Source: Spirosoma fluviale (GTDB lineage: Bacteria > Bacteroidota > Bacteroidia > Cytophagales > Flexibacteraceae). From it: DNA of 36,666 nucleotides. The stretch covers positions 1 to 36,666 of the forward strand of contig CAMCXM010000018.1 of the NCBI GenBank assembly GCA_945883425.1, in the 5' to 3' direction. A program made the translations under genes and the position numbers. Under the pieces are notes generated by a model. The model was not told the DNA's origin. It searched no databases and worked only from the letters and a program-made list of their open reading frames with translations. This document shows positions 24,459-32,991 of the stretch, piece by piece; the first letter of the stretch is position 1; the number at the start of each line of letters is the position of its first letter.

Positions 24459-26956
24459 AACGGATAACCGATTCCAACATTCAGCAATGTCTGGCCTTTT
24501 ACACCAAAAGGGCGATTGAGCCGTAGATTTTTGACCTGCCACTTGTCTGATTCGCTGGCAAACGCAGGGTTGTATAGTTTGGTGGCTGCATCCACACGGA
24601 TAATAAGAAAGGAAAAGTCAAAACGGATTCCGAATCCACCACCCAGAGCAACCTGCCTGATAAAAAACGGCGTGATTTCAGCCCCGGGTCTTTCTATATC
24701 TTTTTTAAGGTTCCAAACATTGCCGGCATCTGCAAACACAGCTCCTTCCAGAAAGCTAATCAGTTTCTGACGAATCTCTATACTGGATTCCAATATCAAC
24801 TCACCAGGCTGTTCGATTTTTAGATTGTTTGGATCTGATCCTTCGGGTGCATACGACCCTGGACCAAGACGGCGAGGAAGCCAGGCCCGAACACTGTTAC
24901 TTCCACCTGCAAACGCGTATTTTTCCCATGGCAGAACCCGCGAACCTCCAATCGGAACTGCCACACCTCCTGAAAGACGGAATGCAAGCAACGTGTTTTT
25001 GGATAAAGGTCTGTAAATCCGGAAGTCAGCGCTTGTTTTGGCGTACCGGAATGTCTTGAACTGGCCAATCTGATTGGTTTCCAGTCGTAATACATTCTGC
25101 AAAATCTGATGCAGTATTTCACCGCCATACTCCACATTTAACCTGAAATAGCGAGCTCTTTTTTTCTGCCCGCTCTGGTTGGTGTTGTACATATAATAAG
25201 CGTTGAAGTTGGTTACAACCGCCGTCTGAAAAGATTGCCGCACACTCTGGCCCAAACCAGAAAAATTAACAAGCTGTTCGAGGTAGTCTTTATTAAGAAA
25301 TTGTTCGGGGGTAATGTTCACCGTTACGTCAATAGGAGAAATACCAATCTGCTTGGAAGGAGAAAGCTGCATGGTATAAATCAAGGCTCCTTTTACCAGA
25401 TTTCGGGTGTATTCCGGTCGCTTCAATGCGGTGAGGCTAAACAGAAACCGGGTCTTTGGATTGTATTCAAAGATTCTCGGATTCAGTTTGAAAGGAAAAA
25501 GAATCTTGGAAATAGTAAAGGAAGATGAGATGCTCAAATCTCTCGCCCGATACACCACTCCCTGAGGAAGGAATGTCGACAACTGACCTTCCTGAGAATA
25601 GCGCAGGTTGGCTTCAAAAACTTCGAACCCGCCGAAAATGTTCCTGATTTTCAAGCCCACATCAAAATAAGGTCCGGGTGAACCCTGGCTCATCAGCATT
25701 CCCAATTCTTCGGAGCCCTGGTATTTCGGAAGTCGGTTTGCTACAATCCGAAGATTCATTTTCTGCTGGTGAGTGTCCAGTGCCAGATTCACAAACCGGA
25801 ACATATCCATGGATGAAAGCTGTGCCTGTGTGTTGGTTATTTTGGAGTAATTGAAATACTGACCTGGGTGAACCAGCACTTTGCTGTCAATAATCCCGAG
25901 TGAATATCGCTTCCGGGTTTCGAAACTGTAGCGGACTCCATTGTAAAGAGTATCGATGTATTTTCCCTGAGAAGAATCCGATTCATTCAACTGGAAGGAA
26001 ATCTTGTCCATCACAAATGCCTTATGACGGCCTGTTTCCGGGTTCCGAACCGTCATGATGACGTCACATCCAAGCCGGGAAAACAACTCGGGTTTTTCTT
26101 TCAGAAGGACGGAATCGGACTTTGTTGCGGCCTCCGATTCAGATGTGTCGGCCACAATGGAAATGTACTCGCGGCTAAAAGAAAAGTAGCCTTTGTTCCG
26201 GAACGTTCTTTCGAGAAACTCCCGGTCGTAGTCAATATTGGCTTTGTTGTAAATGGTGCCGGGTTTCACCTCCAGATCGCTCTGGACACTGTCGATCAGT
26301 CTCGATAGCCGGAAATCATCGGTCAGGTAGCGCACCCTTCGGATCCGGTGGGGCTGGTTTTCGGTGATGATGTATTTCACGGCTACATTTCCTCCGATGA
26401 AGGTGTCTTCCTGGATTCGGACTTTACTGTCAAAATAGCCCTTGTTGAAAAGGAATTTCCGGATTTCGGACAAAGACTCCCGTGCCTGTGCACTGTCGTA
26501 AATGGCGGGAGGTTCACCCACAACACGCATCCACCAGTTTCCTTCTAACAGCCGAATATAATATTTCTTGGTACGGCTTTCTTTTTTCACCTCCAGGGCC
26601 ATTGAGTCTTTAAATGAACCGGGTGGAAGGTCCGCTATTTTGTTGTTGTAGTAAGCCAGCTTTTCATTCAGCTGACGACGTACCCGGTTGGTATCCCAAA
26701 TACTCTTTCCAAAAAAATAAAATCCCAGATAAGGTGTTGTCCCAAGGATTTTTCGATTCGCTTTCTGATGGAACAAAACTTCCAGTTCTTCATTGGGAAT
26801 GTTTTTGTTCCCTTTTGTTTTTTGGTTGATCAGCAGATACTGTCCTTTTTTGAGAAATGGGGCTGTGATGCAACTATTCAGGCAAAGCACTGAAATACAG
26901 AGCATCAGAAGCCGGATGATTCCGGAACGGGGTATTTTTCTGAGCGAAATCTTCAA
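24455..26956 (-). CDS. tamL: TamL-type BamA/TamA-family outer-membrane lipoprotein
   Basis: An 833-residue outer-membrane protein of the Omp85/TamA superfamily. The proposed start is a TTG at 26956, giving MKISLRKIPRSG, a hydrophobic segment and the lipobox LNSC. The frame is open further to an ATG at 27133, but that would overlap the divergent methyltransferase gene by 133 nt and bury the signal peptide. A -7 element at 26986-26993 supports the shorter form. Three POTRA-like repeats (about 40-330; NKGYFDSKVRI and NKGYFSFSREY mark two) precede a C-terminal 16-stranded barrel with the GGSNSVRAWLPRRLGPGSY element and terminal NVGIGYPF. In Bacteroidota the lipidated TamA homologue is called TamL and is thought to work with TamB in envelope biogenesis. 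Confidence 0.88.
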   Translation of the reverse strand: MKISLRKIPRSGIIRLLMLCISVLCLNSCITAPFLKKGQYLLINQKTKGNKNIPNEELEVLFHQKANRKILGTTPYLGFYFFGKSIWDTNRVRRQLNEKLAYYNNKIADLPPGSFKDSMALEVKKESRTKKYYIRLLEGNWWMRVVGEPPAIYDSAQARESLSEIRKFLFNKGYFDSKVRIQEDTFIGGNVAVKYIITENQPHRIRRVRYLTDDFRLSRLIDSVQSDLEVKPGTIYNKANIDYDREFLERTFRNKGYFSFSREYISIVADTSESEAATKSDSVLLKEKPELFSRLGCDVIMTVRNPETGRHKAFVMDKISFQLNESDSSQGKYIDTLYNGVRYSFETRKRYSLGIIDSKVLVHPGQYFNYSKITNTQAQLSSMDMFRFVNLALDTHQQKMNLRIVANRLPKYQGSEELGMLMSQGSPGPYFDVGLKIRNIFGGFEVFEANLRYSQEGQLSTFLPQGVVYRARDLSISSSFTISKILFPFKLNPRIFEYNPKTRFLFSLTALKRPEYTRNLVKGALIYTMQLSPSKQIGISPIDVTVNITPEQFLNKDYLEQLVNFSGLGQSVRQSFQTAVVTNFNAYYMYNTNQSGQKKRARYFRLNVEYGGEILHQILQNVLRLETNQIGQFKTFRYAKTSADFRIYRPLSKNTLLAFRLSGGVAVPIGGSRVLPWEKYAFAGGSNSVRAWLPRRLGPGSYAPEGSDPNNLKIEQPGELILESSIEIRQKLISFLEGAVFADAGNVWNLKKDIERPGAEITPFFIRQVALGGGFGIRFDFSFLIIRVDAATKLYNPAFASESDKWQVKNLRLNRPFGVKGQTLLNVGIGYPF

Positions 26957-26985
26957 TCGGTAATTATTACAGATATCTTCGGGCT

Positions 26986-26993
26986 CAAAAGTA
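26986..26993 (-). promoter_or_regulatory. Putative -7 promoter element of tamL
   Basis: Minus-strand TACTTTTG is an exact TAnnTTTG match 29 nt upstream of the proposed TTG start at 26956. On the plus strand TATCTTCG (26974-26981), one mismatch from consensus, may serve the divergent methyltransferase gene, so the two promoters would be interleaved. Confidence 0.55.
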
Positions 26994-27000
26994 ATCGGAA

Positions 27001-27750
27001 ATGACTGGATTGAGCCAGAATCAGGCCAAACAAATACGGGCCTTGCAGCAGAAAAAATACAGGCAGGAAACGGGACTGTTTCTGGTGGAAGGAAGTAAGG
27101 CTGTTTCAGAAACGCTGGAAGATGGCTGGCCATGTGAATCCCTGGTCTGTACAGAGCGGTTTTTAAAGTCCAATCCTAAGGCAACAGAAACCTTTAAAAA
27201 GGAAATCTGGATCTGTTCTGAAGACCAGCTTTCTTCACTGGGAAATTTTCAAACCAACAATGCGGCCCTGTTGATAGCAAGACAGAAATCCCCGCAATCC
27301 ATTCCTGATCCCAGTCAAAATCTATGGTTAGCTTTGGATGAAATCAGTGATCCGGGTAATCTGGGTACGATCATCCGTCTGGCAGACTGGTTTGGTGTTA
27401 AAGAAGTTATCTGTCTGGGAAATTGTGTGGAGTGGTATAATCCCAAAGTAATTGCCAGCACAATGGGGTCTTTTTTACGAATCCGGCAGGTGGTCCTGAA
27501 TGCGGATTTACTCAGAGCATCAGACCGGCCATGGTTTGCTGCTGATATGAACGGACAGAATCTCTATGATTTTCGGTTTCCCGGTAAGTCAACTCTGGTG
27601 ATTGGCAGTGAAGCAAACGGATTAAATGCAGATTGGCTGAAAGTGAAAGAATCGGTCTTGTCGATACCGTCCTTCGGTAAAGCTGAATCGCTCAATGCGG
27701 CGATGGCAACCGGTATTTTTCTTAATCACTGGCGGCTTTTCGGAACCTGA
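27001..27750 (+). CDS. TrmH/SpoU-family RNA 2'-O-methyltransferase
   Basis: A 249-residue SPOUT-class enzyme that transfers methyl from S-adenosylmethionine to a ribose 2'-OH of rRNA or tRNA. An N-terminal substrate-binding domain (about 1-95; QNQAKQIRALQQKKYRQ, FLVEGSKAV) precedes the knotted catalytic domain with motif 1 SDPGNLGTIIRLAD (about 114-127), motif 2 VIGSEANGL (about 200) and motif 3 IPSFGKAESLNAAMA (about 221-235). The FLVEG...V start is typical of the RlmB-like 23S rRNA branch and of TsnR-like proteins; the exact target cannot be assigned. It is divergent from tamL and ends 14 bp from a convergent gene. Confidence 0.9.
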   Translation: MTGLSQNQAKQIRALQQKKYRQETGLFLVEGSKAVSETLEDGWPCESLVCTERFLKSNPKATETFKKEIWICSEDQLSSLGNFQTNNAALLIARQKSPQSIPDPSQNLWLALDEISDPGNLGTIIRLADWFGVKEVICLGNCVEWYNPKVIASTMGSFLRIRQVVLNADLLRASDRPWFAADMNGQNLYDFRFPGKSTLVIGSEANGLNADWLKVKESVLSIPSFGKAESLNAAMATGIFLNHWRLFGT

Positions 27751-27764
27751 AGGTCTTGACAGAA

Positions 27765-28493
27765 TCAGTATTTCTTTCCGAAATACAACAATATGTAAGC
27801 TGAAGAAAAAAAGCTTTTAGCGGGAGCATAAGCAATAATGGCCTGTGGTTTGGTGAATTTTTCAGCGAGTATGCCCACTTCCAGTCCGGCAATGGAACTT
27901 TTGATTTGGCCAAATTCAAATGAAATCCCCAGTTTTCCATGAATACCAAGGGTGTAGTTCATGTTGTTTAAGCCGTCTGAAAAGCTGCCCACACCATTGA
28001 TCTGACCCAGATTCGCACCTTCAGTATAGGGAATGCTGGAATATGGACTGTCCTGTTGGGGAGAATCCCGGTAGAGAACATAATACTGCTTCCTGCATCC
28101 AAGGCTGGGTCCGCCTGCTACAATGAGATTCACGAAAACCCCTTCTTCAGCGGCTTTCCGCAAAATGGTGAATTCTCTTCCGTAAAATGGCCGAAGTGAA
28201 AAAAGATAGTGCGTTTTGTAGCCGATAAAGGAGTTTCCTGTTTCCTGACTTGCAATCCGATATTCTTTCGGATGTTTCACATTCACCAGTTCAAATCCAA
28301 AACTCTGGAATTGACGGTTACCTTTCGCCTTTGCCCATTTAAAGTTCAGTCCGCCAATCATTCCGGCGTTGGTATTGAAATTGACACCATAGGAAAGCTC
28401 TTCTGTATAGGAAAGTTCGTCGCTTTGAGCCCGGAGATTTTGGGTAGCTGTGAAAAAGGAAATAAAAAAGAGGAATGGAAATAGGTGCTTCAT
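27765..28493 (-). CDS. Predicted outer-membrane beta-barrel protein of unknown function
   Basis: A 242-residue exported protein with signal peptide (about 1-22, ending LRAQ). The mature part alternates polar and aromatic or hydrophobic residues in strand-like segments (YGVNFNTNAGMIGGLNFKWA, FSLRPFYG, VNLIVAGGPSLG, YTLGIHGKLGISFEFG) and ends with an aromatic strand (SSAYILLYFGKKY), as in small eight- to ten-stranded outer-membrane barrels. No OmpA domain or known motif is visible. I recognise the general type, not a function. It is divergent from the OsmC-like gene, with 52 bp between the start codons. Confidence 0.7.
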   Translation of the reverse strand: MKHLFPFLFFISFFTATQNLRAQSDELSYTEELSYGVNFNTNAGMIGGLNFKWAKAKGNRQFQSFGFELVNVKHPKEYRIASQETGNSFIGYKTHYLFSLRPFYGREFTILRKAAEEGVFVNLIVAGGPSLGCRKQYYVLYRDSPQQDSPYSSIPYTEGANLGQINGVGSFSDGLNNMNYTLGIHGKLGISFEFGQIKSSIAGLEVGILAEKFTKPQAIIAYAPAKSFFSSAYILLYFGKKY

Positions 28494-28545
28494 CCTGTAT
28501 TCTTGCGTTCAAATTTCAGAAAACAATCGTCTATCTCCAAATCTC

Positions 28546-28950
28546 ATGGCAACAGCAACAGGAAAATACCTGGGAGGACTTCGTACAGAGGTTCGTCATT
28601 CTTCATCTGGTCAGTCGTTTATCACCGATGCACCCGTCGACAACAATGGAAAAGGAGAAGCGTTTTCTCCCACCGATACAGTCTGTGCAGCATTATCTTC
28701 CTGTATGATGACGCTGATGGGGATTTATGCGGAGCGGGAAAACATAAATCTGGAAGGAATGCACTCCACCATTACAAAGCACATGGCTGCAAACCCAAGA
28801 AGGATTTCTAAAATTGAAATTGATTTTGTCTGGCCCAATCCAGAAGCTACTGATCACCAGAAAGAAATGCTCCGAAGAGCAGCGTTAACCTGTCCGGTGT
28901 CATTCAGCCTGCATCCCGATATTGAGCAGGTAATCACGTTCAGTTTTTAG
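28546..28950 (+). CDS. OsmC/Ohr-family protein
   Basis: A 134-residue protein of the OsmC fold, which reduces organic hydroperoxides with a pair of cysteines. C53 in ALSSCMMTLMGIYA lies on the long central helix and C116 in TCPVSFSLHPDIE lies at the C-terminal helix, the standard peroxidatic and resolving pair. F40-SPTD and the start TATGKYLGGLRTEVRH also fit the family. It belongs to the general OsmC group more than to Ohr. The ATG at 28546 is chosen; the frame is open to 28450, but that would overlap the divergent gene's 5' end. It is convergent with the ytxJ-like gene, with 3 bp between the stops. Confidence 0.88.
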   Translation: MATATGKYLGGLRTEVRHSSSGQSFITDAPVDNNGKGEAFSPTDTVCAALSSCMMTLMGIYAERENINLEGMHSTITKHMAANPRRISKIEIDFVWPNPEATDHQKEMLRRAALTCPVSFSLHPDIEQVITFSF

Positions 28951-28953
28951 GAA

Positions 28954-29310
28954 TTAACCATTCGCCATTTCCGTGGCTTTATCCCTGAAATTTTCAATGC
29001 GGATGGCCTGATGGGTTTCCGATAAAACAGCGATACCGTCCTTCAATAAAATGGCCTGAGGCGATTGATGTTCCACTCCTGTGTCTGCAGCAATGGCATT
29101 CGATATTTCCCGGTAGGAGAGGAGGTCCAGATAAAGAGGTGTAAAGAGTTCAGCATCTTCCGGTTTCCAGTTCCGGTTAAAACGATCCAGGGCCATTACG
29201 CTGATCGAGCATCGGGTGCTGTGCTTCAGGACGAGGACTGGTTTTTGAGAAGACGATTCCAACGCTGACTTCCATTCAGGAAGGGAGGAGAGATTTTTCC
29301 AGAAATTCAT
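28954..29310 (-). CDS. ytxJ: YtxJ-like monothiol redox protein (bacillithiol-associated)
   Basis: A 118-residue thioredoxin-fold protein. The segment VLKHSTRCSISVMA with C34 is the diagnostic TRCxIS motif of the YtxJ/BrxC family, which has a single active cysteine instead of CxxC. Family members are linked to removal of bacillithiol from proteins (de-bacillithiolation) or similar disulfide exchange in organisms that use bacillithiol. SPQAILLKDG near 82-91 gives the conserved cis-Pro strand. It is the last gene of a three-gene minus-strand run (30409 to 28954), 30 bp after the PhnP-like gene, and sits next to the OsmC-like gene, a thematically related thiol peroxidase. Confidence 0.88.
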   Translation of the reverse strand: MNFWKNLSSLPEWKSALESSSQKPVLVLKHSTRCSISVMALDRFNRNWKPEDAELFTPLYLDLLSYREISNAIAADTGVEHQSPQAILLKDGIAVLSETHQAIRIENFRDKATEMANG

Positions 29311-29340
29311 AATGTAAAAACGGAAACAGAGATTGCTTGT

Positions 29341-30102
29341 TTAAATTTCAATCGTCAGGCCATCGTTTGCCAACCGTATGTGAGCAGGCAGTTCTTTTTC
29401 CACTTCCTTGTGCAAACCCAGGCGATGACTGATGTGGGTAAAATATACTTTCGGGATTTCCAGGTCATTGGCAACGGCAACTGCCTCATCCAATGTGTAG
29501 TGCGAAATGTGTTGTGTTTTCTGCAGGGCATTCAGAACCAGAACTTTGCTTCCTTTGATCAGTTCCATTGATTCCGGACTTATGTAATTGCAATCGGTTA
29601 TATAGGTGAAATCGCCAAACCGGAAACCCAGTATCGGCAGTTTGGCGTGCATCACCGGTATTGGAACAACACGTAAGCCATCCGATGAAAACGGATCATG
29701 TTCAATGTCGATCAGTTCGATTTGCGGAACACCCGGATATTTTTTCTCCGCGAATGCATATGCAAATTCAATTTTAATGCGGTCAAGTACTCTGGGCAAT
29801 GCGTACACAGGCATCGACTTGTCTTGAATGTAATTAAAAGCCCGCACATCATCCAGTCCGGCTACATGGTCCTTGTGTTCGTGGGTGATGAGTAGACCGT
29901 CCAGTTTTCGGACATTGTTCCGAAGCATCTGCTGGCGAAAATCAGGACCGGCATCCACCACAAACGTATGTGCGCCGTCTTCGATCATCACAGAAGTACG
30001 CAATCGTTTGTCCCGGTAGTCCAGTGATTGGCACACAGGGCATAAGCAGGCTATAAGCGGGACGCCCTGCGATGTGCCGGTTCCCAGAAAGGTTATTTTC
30101 AA
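29341..30102 (-). CDS. PhnP-like metallo-beta-lactamase-fold hydrolase
   Basis: A 253-residue metal-dependent hydrolase. GTGTSQGVP at 7-15, the structural zinc cysteines C19, C21 and C24, and R34-T-S match the PhnP group of phosphodiesterases, which open 5-phosphoribosyl 1,2-cyclic phosphate. The metal-binding HEHKDH (74-79), the HAKLPILGFRFG segment (about 152-163), TDCN (about 168) and a final THISH (about 222) complete the MBL signature. No other phosphonate (phn) genes are near, so the substrate may be a different cyclic phosphodiester. It is 7 bp after the upstream gene of unknown function and therefore probably co-transcribed with it. Confidence 0.87.
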   Translation of the reverse strand: MKITFLGTGTSQGVPLIACLCPVCQSLDYRDKRLRTSVMIEDGAHTFVVDAGPDFRQQMLRNNVRKLDGLLITHEHKDHVAGLDDVRAFNYIQDKSMPVYALPRVLDRIKIEFAYAFAEKKYPGVPQIELIDIEHDPFSSDGLRVVPIPVMHAKLPILGFRFGDFTYITDCNYISPESMELIKGSKVLVLNALQKTQHISHYTLDEAVAVANDLEIPKVYFTHISHRLGLHKEVEKELPAHIRLANDGLTIEI

Positions 30103-30109
30103 ATTGATG

Positions 30110-30409
30110 TCAGTCTACTTTCTCAAAAGAAATTTCCGGGTAAGGCAGTTTTGGTGACCGGATGTCGTGAAATAGTTTAATGCTTTTATCGGTTAGAGCC
30201 GACTCGTCCAGTGGCAGAAGTTTTGCCAGTTCAAACATGCAGTTTACCCTTCCTTCGAGGGGTAAAAAGTTGTTGATCAGTACCATCTTATGGTCCTTCA
30301 GAATGCAGTATCCGGATTTGAAATTGCCTCGTTCATACCGAACCAGATACCCTCCCTCTGTCACCAGATCTTCAAGTTTGGATAAGTACGACTTGGTATA
30401 TTTCAACAT
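30110..30409 (-). CDS. Conserved small protein of unknown function, first gene of operon
   Basis: A 99-residue protein starting MLKYTKSYLSKLEDL and containing YLVRYERGNFKSGYCILKD and INNFLPLEGRVNCMFELAKLL. I recognise it as a conserved Bacteroidota-type protein without known function. No catalytic motif, signal peptide or membrane helix is visible; two Cys (in GYCI and VNCM) are present. The ATG at 30409 is preferred over the ATG at 30445, because a -7 element (30415-30422) lies between them and the extra 12 residues look unrelated. The start lies 5 nt from the -7 element, so the mRNA would be essentially leaderless. It probably shares an operon with the PhnP-like and YtxJ-like genes. Confidence 0.72.
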   Translation of the reverse strand: MLKYTKSYLSKLEDLVTEGGYLVRYERGNFKSGYCILKDHKMVLINNFLPLEGRVNCMFELAKLLPLDESALTDKSIKLFHDIRSPKLPYPEISFEKVD

Positions 30410-30414
30410 GGAGG

Positions 30415-30422
30415 CAAAAGTA
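30415..30422 (-). promoter_or_regulatory. Putative -7 promoter element of the three-gene operon
   Basis: Minus-strand TACTTTTG is an exact TAnnTTTG match with only 5 nt between it and the ATG at 30409. This implies a leaderless transcript and decides the start codon. Confidence 0.55.
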
Positions 30423-30555
30423 AAAAATGCAGGCAGACGAGCCACACCTTTATTTGGGAAAGAACCAAAAGATTTTCGTTTCTCAAGGACGGCATCGTTT
30501 TTTCAAGCAACTGAATCACTAACTTGCGCCCCCGATTTGAGAATACGATCCATTT

Positions 30556-31869
30556 ATGTTTGAGAATTTAAGCAGTAAGCTTGACCGTGCATTTAAAACC
30601 CTGAAAGGTCAGGGCCGAATTACCGAAATCAACGTCGCCTCCACGGTGAAGGAAATCCGCAAGGTCCTCATCGATGCCGATGTGAACTTTAAAGTGGCCA
30701 AGTCTGTTACGGAAAATATCCTGAAAGAAGCACTGGGTCAGGAAGTTCTGATTGCTGTAAAGCCAGGCGAACTCTTAACCAAAATCGTGTACGATGAGCT
30801 TACCCGTTTAATGGGAAGCAGCAAAACCGACATGAATCTTCGGGGTGATCCGGCCGTGATTCTGATGTCGGGTTTGCAGGGTTCGGGTAAAACAACCTTC
30901 ACAGGAAAACTGGGAGCAATGCTCAAAAAGCAGGGCCGTCAGGTGTTGCTGGTGGCGTGTGATGTGTACCGTCCCGCGGCGATTGAACAGCTCAAAGTGG
31001 TTGGAGCACAGGCGGGTGTCGATGTTTTTACATTGCCCGAAAGTAAAGATCCGATTGAAATCGCACTGAAAGGAATCGAATATGCCAAAGCCAACCATAA
31101 GAAAATTGTGGTGGTGGATACAGCAGGTCGACTTGCCGTGGACGAGGAGATGATGAAGGAGATTGAGAACATCAAGCGTGCCATCAATCCTTCCGAAACC
31201 TTGTTTGTGGTGGATGCCATGACAGGTCAGGATGCTGTTAATACAGCCAAAACCTTCAACGAACGAATTGATTTTGATGGCGTTGTCCTCACCAAACTCG
31301 ATGGTGATTCCCGTGGTGGTGCCGCTCTTTCCATCCGGGCAGTGGTTGAAAAACCCATCAAATTTATTGGAACATCTGAGAAACTGGACGGTGTCGATGT
31401 GTTCTATCCGGATAGGATGGCGCAGCGAATTCTGGGAATGGGTGATGTGATTTCACTGGTTGAAAGAGCACAGCAGGTTTTCGATGAGGAAGAAGCAAGA
31501 CGTATCAATCAGAAAATCCGGAAGAATAAGTTTGATTTTGATGACTTCTTGTCTCAGATTGAGCAGATTCAGAAAATGGGAAATTTTAAAGATGTGATTT
31601 CCATGATTCCGGGTGTGAGTAAAATGATGAAGGATGTGGAGATTGATGATAACGCCTTCAAGCCGATTGTGGCCATGATACAATCAATGACTCCGGCAGA
31701 AAGAGCAAATCCCGATCTGATTCTGGGCAATCGCAGAAAACGAATTGCCAATGGTAGTGGAAAGACCATTCAGGAAGTAAATAATCTAATGAAGCAGTTT
31801 GAGGAAATGCGGAAGATGATGAAGAAAATGAGCGGTATGCAGGGTAAGATTCCTGGATTTATGCGCTGA
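30556..31869 (+). CDS. ffh: Signal recognition particle protein Ffh
   Basis: A 437-residue SRP54 GTPase that binds signal peptides and the SRP RNA and delivers ribosomes to the membrane receptor FtsY. The N-domain helical bundle (about 1-90) is followed by the G-domain with G1 GLQGSGKTT (106-114), the RP-rich DVYRPAAIEQL, G3 DTAGRL, G4 TKLDGDSRGGAALS and the closing GTSEKLDGVDVF. The methionine-rich M domain (about 300-437) begins GMGDVISL and ends KMMKKMSGMQGKIPGFMR. The ATG at 30556 matches the family start (MFENLSSKLDRAFK). It stands alone, divergent from the three-gene operon; rpsP or other frequent neighbours are not present. Confidence 0.97.
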   Translation: MFENLSSKLDRAFKTLKGQGRITEINVASTVKEIRKVLIDADVNFKVAKSVTENILKEALGQEVLIAVKPGELLTKIVYDELTRLMGSSKTDMNLRGDPAVILMSGLQGSGKTTFTGKLGAMLKKQGRQVLLVACDVYRPAAIEQLKVVGAQAGVDVFTLPESKDPIEIALKGIEYAKANHKKIVVVDTAGRLAVDEEMMKEIENIKRAINPSETLFVVDAMTGQDAVNTAKTFNERIDFDGVVLTKLDGDSRGGAALSIRAVVEKPIKFIGTSEKLDGVDVFYPDRMAQRILGMGDVISLVERAQQVFDEEEARRINQKIRKNKFDFDDFLSQIEQIQKMGNFKDVISMIPGVSKMMKDVEIDDNAFKPIVAMIQSMTPAERANPDLILGNRRKRIANGSGKTIQEVNNLMKQFEEMRKMMKKMSGMQGKIPGFMR

Positions 31870-31999
31870 TTTTTTGTGGTTTACTTGTTTTACCAGCAAT
31901 CCGGATTTGAAATCAATTGGAATTTCCATTCATTTGAACGCCGATTCCGAGGGCAAAAAGCTACTGGATTGAAGTATTGCAGAAACCAATTGCATTTTT

Positions 32000-32953
32000 A
32001 TGTTTTTTATTGAATGCCAAGACTTTGGACCTGTCCGAAAGCTCGTTGCCTGGAATTCCTCCGGGGTTCGGCTCGAGGTATTGCCCGACAATGGGGCTGC
32101 ACTCAATGCTTTTTACATACCAACAAGAGATGGTCGTTACCTGAATGTGATCGATGGTTGTGTTCTTGAATCGGATCTGGAAGAGACTTCTTCTGCTTAC
32201 AAAGGTGTCTTTTTGTTCCCATTTCCAAACCGGCTTCAGGATGGTAAATGGAATTGGGAGGGAAAAGTATATTCATTTCCAGTGAACGAACCAGATCGGA
32301 ATAATTCCCTTCACGGACTTTTACACAACCGGAAATTTGATGTGGTAGAAATATCTGCTACTTCTGAAATGGCACTGATTCACCTGACCTGCTCATCATC
32401 ACTTCCGGATTCTGCTTTCCCGTTTCACTACCAGATCGACGTAGAATTCATCGTTACAGATAATGAAGGGCTGGCCGTAAAAACGCAGGTTACCAATCTT
32501 GGCACTTCCATCATGCCGTTTGGGTTTGGCTGGCATCCTTACTTTAGTTCGGGTTCGAAGTTGGACGATCTGATTGTCAGCTTTCCCGATGTAGTTGCTC
32601 TGGAAGTAGATCAGCGAATGATTCCAACGGGAAACAAGATGCCATACCACGTATTTGACTCGCCGCAACATTTCGGCAAGACCGTGCTGGATACAGGTTT
32701 TAAATTGAATCCCTGTGATGTTTACCGGATTCAGATTCTCGATCCGGCTCAAAAACTCAAGTTTTCCATCTGGCAGGAAGTAGGTGTTGATGGGTACCGT
32801 TATGTTCAGATTTACACACATCCCGATCGGAAATCATTAGCGATTGAACCAATGACCTGTATTGCCAATGCGTTGCAAACCCTTCAGGATGGCATCCAAT
32901 TTCTGGAACCAGGGAGCAGTCATAGGATTGATTGGGGAATTTCGTTCCGGTAG
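32000..32953 (+). CDS. Aldose 1-epimerase (galactose mutarotase family)
   Basis: A 317-residue beta-supersandwich enzyme that interconverts alpha and beta anomers of hexoses. LFPFPNRLQDGKW (about 73-85) carries the conserved Asn-Arg, SLHG (about 103-106) the first His, FGFGWHPYF (about 173-181) the catalytic His and LAIEPMTCIANALQ (about 280) the catalytic Glu with the P-T-N signature. No signal peptide is present, so it probably acts on intracellular sugars. Such enzymes also include glucose-6-phosphate epimerase-like forms; the exact sugar is not certain. yraN follows 38 bp downstream on the same strand and may be co-transcribed. Confidence 0.9.
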   Translation: MFFIECQDFGPVRKLVAWNSSGVRLEVLPDNGAALNAFYIPTRDGRYLNVIDGCVLESDLEETSSAYKGVFLFPFPNRLQDGKWNWEGKVYSFPVNEPDRNNSLHGLLHNRKFDVVEISATSEMALIHLTCSSSLPDSAFPFHYQIDVEFIVTDNEGLAVKTQVTNLGTSIMPFGFGWHPYFSSGSKLDDLIVSFPDVVALEVDQRMIPTGNKMPYHVFDSPQHFGKTVLDTGFKLNPCDVYRIQILDPAQKLKFSIWQEVGVDGYRYVQIYTHPDRKSLAIEPMTCIANALQTLQDGIQFLEPGSSHRIDWGISFR

Positions 32954-32991
32954 ACATTTCATTACTTTCAGTATAAGCCAAGTTCTATACT

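Noticed and set aside
28450-28545. Longer N-terminus for the OsmC-like protein
   Set aside because: It would overlap the 5' end of the divergent barrel-protein gene; the ATG at 28546 gives the usual family start.
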